Source: Bradyrhizobium diazoefficiens
GTDB taxonomy: Bacteria > Pseudomonadota > Alphaproteobacteria > Rhizobiales > Xanthobacteraceae
DNA: 64,000 bases
Reading direction: 5' to 3'
Assembly: GCF_018131015.1 (NCBI RefSeq)
Contig: NZ_JAFCJJ010000021.1
Coordinates: 1 to 64,000, forward strand
Shown: positions 60,378 to 64,000 of the stretch, one piece after another
How positions within the stretch are numbered: the stretch's first letter is position 1
Layout of the letters: every line of letters begins with the position of its first letter
Program-made: the position numbers and the translations under genes
Notes under the pieces: model-generated
Told to the model about the DNA's origin: nothing
Database searches by the model: none
What the model saw: the letters and a program-made list of their open reading frames with translations, nothing else

Positions 60378-61010
60378 CTAGCTCAGCTTCAGCCCGGTCG
60401 CCGCCTCGAGTTCCGCGATCGCCTGCGCGCCGCTGGCGACCTTGATCGTGGTCATGCCCATCTCGCGTGCGGGCTTGAGATTGACGCCGAGGTCGTCGAG
60501 ATAAACACACTTCGTCGGGTCCACGTTCAACGCCTCGACCATCATCCGGTAGATGCGGGGGTCAGGCTTGCGCAGGCCGATCTTGGCGGATTCGATGACG
60601 TGGTCGAACAGCACCATCACCTCGGCGACGTAGAGCGAGCGCCCGGTCATGCTGCCGATGGCGTTGGCGGGCAGATTGTTGGTGATGCAGCCGGTCTTGA
60701 AGCTGGACTTGATGCGCTTCAGGGCGTCGACCATTTCAGGGCGCAGGTCGCCCTGCAGCAGCGGCAACACGTCGCGTCCGCGCACCTCGGCGCCCAGCGC
60801 CCTCGATTCCTCTGCGAACAAATGATCGAACGCCTCGATGTCGACCTCGGCCCGCTCGAACTTCGCCCAGGCATTCTCCAGATGGTTGGCCGCATTGGTG
60901 CGCCGGATGATGTCGATGGGAAGCCCCCGCTCCGTCTCGAACCGCGCGAATGCCTCGAACGGCGAACTCGTCAGCACGCCGCCAAAATCAAAGATCACTG
61001 CCTCGATCAT
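60378..61010 (-). CDS. HAD-like hydrolase (YihX / epoxide-hydrolase-N type)
   Basis: 210-residue HAD subfamily IA protein. Motif I is DFGGVL (near residue 8), lacking the second Asp of DxD phosphatases; motif II is TNN, motif III Lys is in RKPDP, motif IV is YLDDLGVNLKPAREMG. This pattern is shared by YihX-like phosphatases and by the N-terminal domain of soluble epoxide hydrolase, so a phosphatase of an unknown substrate is the best guess. Monocistronic; ATG 61010. Confidence 0.85.
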   Translation of the reverse strand: MIEAVIFDFGGVLTSSPFEAFARFETERGLPIDIIRRTNAANHLENAWAKFERAEVDIEAFDHLFAEESRALGAEVRGRDVLPLLQGDLRPEMVDALKRIKSSFKTGCITNNLPANAIGSMTGRSLYVAEVMVLFDHVIESAKIGLRKPDPRIYRMMVEALNVDPTKCVYLDDLGVNLKPAREMGMTTIKVASGAQAIAELEAATGLKLS

Positions 61011-61167
61011 CAGCCCTTCTCGTCGCTATCTGCCTTCGGACCTCGCTTAGCACGCCAATCCTGATCCCGCCAACCAGCGCCATCGCGCGGTCACGTCGCC
61101 GAAATACCGCCTTGAAGCAAATCGAGGCGCCTGAGATGATCGATGGCCGGCTGCTGGAGAGGATGCG

Positions 61168-62091
61168 ATGCCACAATTGCCCGACTTCGAGGCCTGGGCG
61201 ATCTTCGCGAAAGTCGCGGAGAAGGGCTCGTTCAGCCAGGCCGCCGAGGAATTGGGCCTCGCCAAGACAACGGTATCGAAAGCGGTGACGCGGCTCGAGG
61301 AGCGCATGCGCACGACGCTGCTCCATCGCACAACCCGACAACTTTCGCTGACGGAAAGCGGCAGGCTCTCGCTCGAGCGTGCCATGCGCATCTTTGCCGA
61401 CGGTACGGCGGTGGAGTCCGAAATCCTGGAGGAGGCCGCGGTCCCGCGCGGCCTCGTGCGCATCGCTTCCACCATCGCTTTTGGCTCCGATCAGCTCGCG
61501 CGCGTGCTGCCGGATTTCATGCAGCGCTATCCGGAAGTCGACATCGATCTCTGCCTCACCGACGATCGCGTGGACCTCGTGGCCTCGGGCTTCGACGTCG
61601 CGCTGCGCGTTGGGCCGGTTGCGGATTCGTCCATGCGCATCAGCCGGCTGTTCTCGTTCCGGGTGCCGGTGGTGGGCGCGCCGGCCTTCTTCGACAGGCA
61701 CGGCAGGCCCGAGCATCCGACCGCACTCGCCAAAATGCCCGCAGTCATCTTCACCCACATCATCGGTGCCGATGTCTGGCACTTCAGCCATCCGAAGCAC
61801 GGAAACTGCGATGTCGAGGTCGATGGTCGCGTTCGTGTCAACAACGGCATTGCGGCCGTGCCTGCATTGGTGGCCGGCATCGGCATGACCGCGCTGCCGG
61901 AAGCTTATGCGACGCGCGAGCTCGCGGACGGGCGGCTTGAAGCCGTGTTGACCGAGTGGACGGTCGCGGCGCCGCCGCTCCACGTCCTGACCCCGCCCGG
62001 CAAGGCCCGCCCGGCTCGCGTCCGCGTGCTCATCGAGTATCTGCGCCAGCACTTTGCCGCACAGCCCTGGGCGGTCGGCATCGAGGTGTAG
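61168..62091 (+). CDS. LysR family transcriptional regulator
   Basis: 307-residue regulator. N-terminal winged helix with FSQAAEELGLAKTTVSKAVTRLEERM (near 25-50) and a LysR substrate-binding domain after residue 90 (PRGLVRIASTIAFGSDQLARVLPDFMQRYPEVDIDL). GGAGAGG precedes ATG 61168. The effector is unknown. It converges on the Ohr gene, 3 bp apart. Confidence 0.9.
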   Translation: MPQLPDFEAWAIFAKVAEKGSFSQAAEELGLAKTTVSKAVTRLEERMRTTLLHRTTRQLSLTESGRLSLERAMRIFADGTAVESEILEEAAVPRGLVRIASTIAFGSDQLARVLPDFMQRYPEVDIDLCLTDDRVDLVASGFDVALRVGPVADSSMRISRLFSFRVPVVGAPAFFDRHGRPEHPTALAKMPAVIFTHIIGADVWHFSHPKHGNCDVEVDGRVRVNNGIAAVPALVAGIGMTALPEAYATRELADGRLEAVLTEWTVAAPPLHVLTPPGKARPARVRVLIEYLRQHFAAQPWAVGIEV

Positions 62092-62094
62092 GTC

Positions 62095-62514
62095 TCAACT
62101 GACCAGTTCGACCCTGACGTCAAGATTGCCGTGCGTGGCGCGGGAATAGGGACATGTCTCGTGCGCGCGCCGGATCAACCCTCGCGCAGCATCGCGTTCG
62201 ATGCCGGGCAGGTCGATCAGCAGGGAGACGCTGAGGGCAAGATGACCGTCCCGGTCATGCAGCGCGACCGTCGCCGTGACATTCGTGTCCGAAGCGATCT
62301 CGACCCGGTCTTGCGCGGCGACTTGCCTGATCGCGGTCAGGAAGCATGCCGCGTAGCCCAGGGCGAAAAGCTGCTCGGGGTTGACGCCGTCACCGCCGTG
62401 GCCACCAAGCTCGCGTGGAATGGAGAGATTGAAGCGCCACTTTCCATCTGCGGTGGCGGCGGCGCCGTCGCGTCCGCCGACGGCGGTCGCCTGGGTTTCG
62501 TAAAGTGCGTTCAC
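62095..62514 (-). CDS. ohr: Organic hydroperoxide resistance protein (Ohr)
   Basis: 139-residue thiol-dependent peroxidase of lipid and organic hydroperoxides. Catalytic Cys pair in GYAACFLTAIRQVA (near 60) and ETCPYSRATHGN (near 124), typical Ohr. The GTG at 62514 (GAGG 7 bp upstream) gives the usual length. No ohrR-type MarR gene adjoins it; a LysR regulator is convergent. The frame runs open upstream to 62808 but only over the hairpin and antisense cupin sequence. Confidence 0.92.
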   Translation of the reverse strand: MNALYETQATAVGGRDGAAATADGKWRFNLSIPRELGGHGGDGVNPEQLFALGYAACFLTAIRQVAAQDRVEIASDTNVTATVALHDRDGHLALSVSLLIDLPGIERDAARGLIRRAHETCPYSRATHGNLDVRVELVS

Positions 62515-62542
62515 GGAAGACCTCGTTTCGCAAATCCGGTGC

Positions 62543-62582
62543 CGAGAGGGGCTGCATCTCCGACCCCTCTCGTCACGGCGGG
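62543..62582. repeat. 9-bp inverted repeat between the cupin and ohr genes
   Basis: CGAGAGGGG (62543-62551) and CCCCTCTCG (62574-62582), 22-nt loop. On the minus strand it lies after the cupin stop and upstream of ohr. No T-tract. Possible transcript processing or operator site. Confidence 0.4.
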
Positions 62583-62593
62583 CCGCCCCGCGC

Positions 62594-62980
62594 TTAGGCC
62601 GCCACCTTGCTTTCAGCCAGGATGAAGTTGCCGAGGTCGGGGGCCTCGTTCTCGCTGCGCTCGGTCCACAATACGAGGAGCTTGCAGCCATTCCTGGTGG
62701 AGTGCGGACCATGGACGTGGCCGGCCTTGATGTGGAGGGAGTCGCCGGGTCCGTAGGACCTGCCTTCGTTGACGAAATCGCCTTCGACGACGTAGAGAAC
62801 TTCGGCAACGCCCTCGTGGATATGCGCCGGGATCGAGGAGCCTGGTTGCATCGACAGATGCAGCATCACGGGACCGAGCGTGTAGTCGGCGGCGCGGACA
62901 GCCAGCGAAATGTCGCCCTGGCTCGGGAACGGAAAGCGGTCGGCCTTGACGGTGTTGGCGAAAATCTCTTGGTCGATCAT
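62594..62980 (-). CDS. Cupin-domain protein
   Basis: 128-residue single-domain cupin. Metal-binding motif 1 SIPAHIHEGVAEVLYVVEGDFV (His pair with Glu) and motif 2 GDSLHIKAGHVHG. Small, monodomain, likely a metal- or ligand-binding oxidoreductase/isomerase of unknown substrate. ATG 62980 with GGAGAAG upstream. Divergent from the secreted protease gene; followed on the same strand by ohr. Confidence 0.88.
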   Translation of the reverse strand: MIDQEIFANTVKADRFPFPSQGDISLAVRAADYTLGPVMLHLSMQPGSSIPAHIHEGVAEVLYVVEGDFVNEGRSYGPGDSLHIKAGHVHGPHSTRNGCKLLVLWTERSENEAPDLGNFILAESKVAA

Positions 62981-63113
62981 GATCTTCTCCTCTGTTGTCT
63001 CCGCGGCGGTGATCGCCTTGGCAGGTGGGAGAATGCGGCAGGTACCCGTTTGTGATAATCCGCCAAGGCGTGGAAAGACTGATGCCGAAAACGAACCAAT
63101 CGGGCGCGCGCCC

Positions 63114-63875
63114 ATGAAGACGCTGGCGCATGCGGGCGCGGCGGCTGCGCTCCTCTTTGCAAGCCCCGCCCACGCTATTGTCGGCGGCGGCACGCCGCAG
63201 GCCGAAGGCGTGGCGCGCGCGGTCGTCACCATCGTCGGCTCGCGCGGCAATTTCTGCACCGGCAGCCTGATCGCCTCGAAGGTGGTGCTGACGGCCGCAC
63301 ATTGCGTGCAACCCGGCGCCGACTACAAGATCGTCGCCTATGGCGCCGACAACACGCCGCAATTGCAGAACGTGCGGACGGTCGGCATTCATCCGAACTT
63401 CAACGTGCAGGCGATGGCGGCGCATCGCGCCACCGCCGACGTGGCGCTGCTGCAACTCGAAATTCCACTCAAGGGAAAATCGACCGTGCCGGTTGGCATG
63501 CCAAAGATTCCGATTCCCGTCGGCGGCCGCTTCACCATCGCAGGTATCGGCGTCACCGTGCGCGGTGACGGCAAGAGCGGTGGTACCACCCGCGTGGCCG
63601 GCCTCGTCACGACCGGCCAGCCCGGCACGCTGCAAATCCGGCTGGTCGATCCCGTAACCAACGGCGTTCGCGACGGAATCGGCGCATGCACAGGAGATTC
63701 CGGTGGTCCCGTGTTCGAGGACACGCCGAACGGCCCCATGATCATCGGCGTCATCAGCTGGTCAACGGGACCGAACGGTGCCGTCGGCTGCGGCGGATTG
63801 ACCGGCGTCACCCCGCTCACGCTCTACCGCGACTGGATCTTGCAGACCGCGCGGAGCTGGGGTGCGGCGCTGTGA
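63114..63875 (+). CDS. Secreted chymotrypsin-fold serine protease (S1)
   Basis: 253-residue protein. Signal peptide MKTLAHAGAAAALLFASPAHA, then IVGGGTPQ, the typical mature N-terminus of S1 proteases; no propeptide is present. Catalytic triad: His in LTAAHC, Asp in ADVALLQLE, Ser in TGDSGGP. Disulfide Cys pairs FCTGS/AAHC and GACTG/GCGG. The residue six before the Ser is Gly, not Asp, so trypsin-like Lys/Arg specificity is not expected. ATG 63114 is at the start of the signal peptide. Probably extracellular or periplasmic. Confidence 0.9.
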   Translation: MKTLAHAGAAAALLFASPAHAIVGGGTPQAEGVARAVVTIVGSRGNFCTGSLIASKVVLTAAHCVQPGADYKIVAYGADNTPQLQNVRTVGIHPNFNVQAMAAHRATADVALLQLEIPLKGKSTVPVGMPKIPIPVGGRFTIAGIGVTVRGDGKSGGTTRVAGLVTTGQPGTLQIRLVDPVTNGVRDGIGACTGDSGGPVFEDTPNGPMIIGVISWSTGPNGAVGCGGLTGVTPLTLYRDWILQTARSWGAAL

Positions 63876-63928
63876 ATTGATCGCGATTTGATCTATGTCA
63901 TTTTAACGCGGAAGCGCGATGGGCGACC

Positions 63929-64000
63929 ATGCCTGTCGCAGAGGAAACGCGCCGTCCGGTCAAGGGCGGCCACAAGAACGAGCAAGGCAAGAAGCAACAA
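63929..64000 (+). CDS. 5' end of a truncated gene, unidentified
   Basis: ATG 63929 opens a frame to the window edge (24 codons): basic and hydrophilic, PVAEETRRPVKGGHKNEQGKK. No signature; an ATG at 63919 in another frame is an alternative. Strand and existence are tentative. Confidence 0.35.
   Translation, partial: MPVAEETRRPVKGGHKNEQGKKQQ

Overview
The window is chromosomal DNA from a GC-rich alphaproteobacterium, almost certainly a Bradyrhizobium of the B. diazoefficiens / B. japonicum group. The best single clue is the gene at 55132-56112. It encodes a 326-residue stand-alone seryl-tRNA-synthetase-like protein whose Cys131, Glu176 and Cys279 fall exactly at the zinc-ligand numbers reported for the B. 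japonicum amino acid:carrier-protein ligase Bll0957. The dispersed palindromic intergenic repeats, the split aromatic catabolism genes and the glnD/mutS neighbourhood fit this. There is no rRNA, tRNA, CRISPR array, insertion sequence or prophage. Gene density is high and the content is mostly housekeeping and catabolic.

Layout. 1-10000: end of an ABC-2 exporter operon, an intracellular PHB depolymerase, a YgjP-like metallopeptidase, a class A penicillin-binding protein, two tandem paralogous branched-chain-type binding proteins and an O6-alkylguanine methyltransferase. 10000-20230: glnD, a sulfonate/taurine-type ABC transporter with an OsmC protein, a membrane protein and mutS. 20500-24300: beta-ketoadipate genes (pcaF, an intradiol dioxygenase, pcaH, pcaG). 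24300-31900: a phosphotransferase-like protein, a marR-emrA-emrB efflux operon with a clear operator, a Zur-type Fur protein, an EamA exporter whose 3' end lies in an inverted repeat, and ispG. 32000-43600: TauD-type and Rieske oxygenases, an amidase, a Na+/H+ antiporter, a class A beta-lactamase, a secreted caspase-like protein, a polyprenyl synthase, mtgA and rpmF. 43600-51650: membrane and c-di-GMP proteins (one GGDEF domain degenerate), a hydrolase-fold pseudoenzyme and a secreted ankyrin protein.

51650-58000 is the most interesting part. It holds a di-haem cytochrome c, a PQQ alcohol dehydrogenase with the Asp-x-Asp lanthanide signature, an acyltransferase-like protein, the amino acid:carrier-protein ligase, an acyl-CoA-dehydrogenase-like flavoprotein without an obvious catalytic Glu, and a divergently transcribed 90-residue carrier protein. 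The last four look like a minimal non-ribosomal system: the ligase loads an amino acid onto the carrier protein, the flavoprotein may oxidise the thioester, and the acyltransferase-like protein may off-load it. The ligase and carrier chemistry is known for this lineage; the end product and the roles of the other two proteins are inference.

58200-64000: methionine salvage (mtnP, mtnA), a HAD-like hydrolase, a LysR regulator, an Ohr peroxidase, a cupin, a secreted trypsin-fold protease that appears to be activated directly by signal peptidase, and the start of a truncated gene. At least twelve palindromic repeats of several families lie between genes, many at convergent ends.
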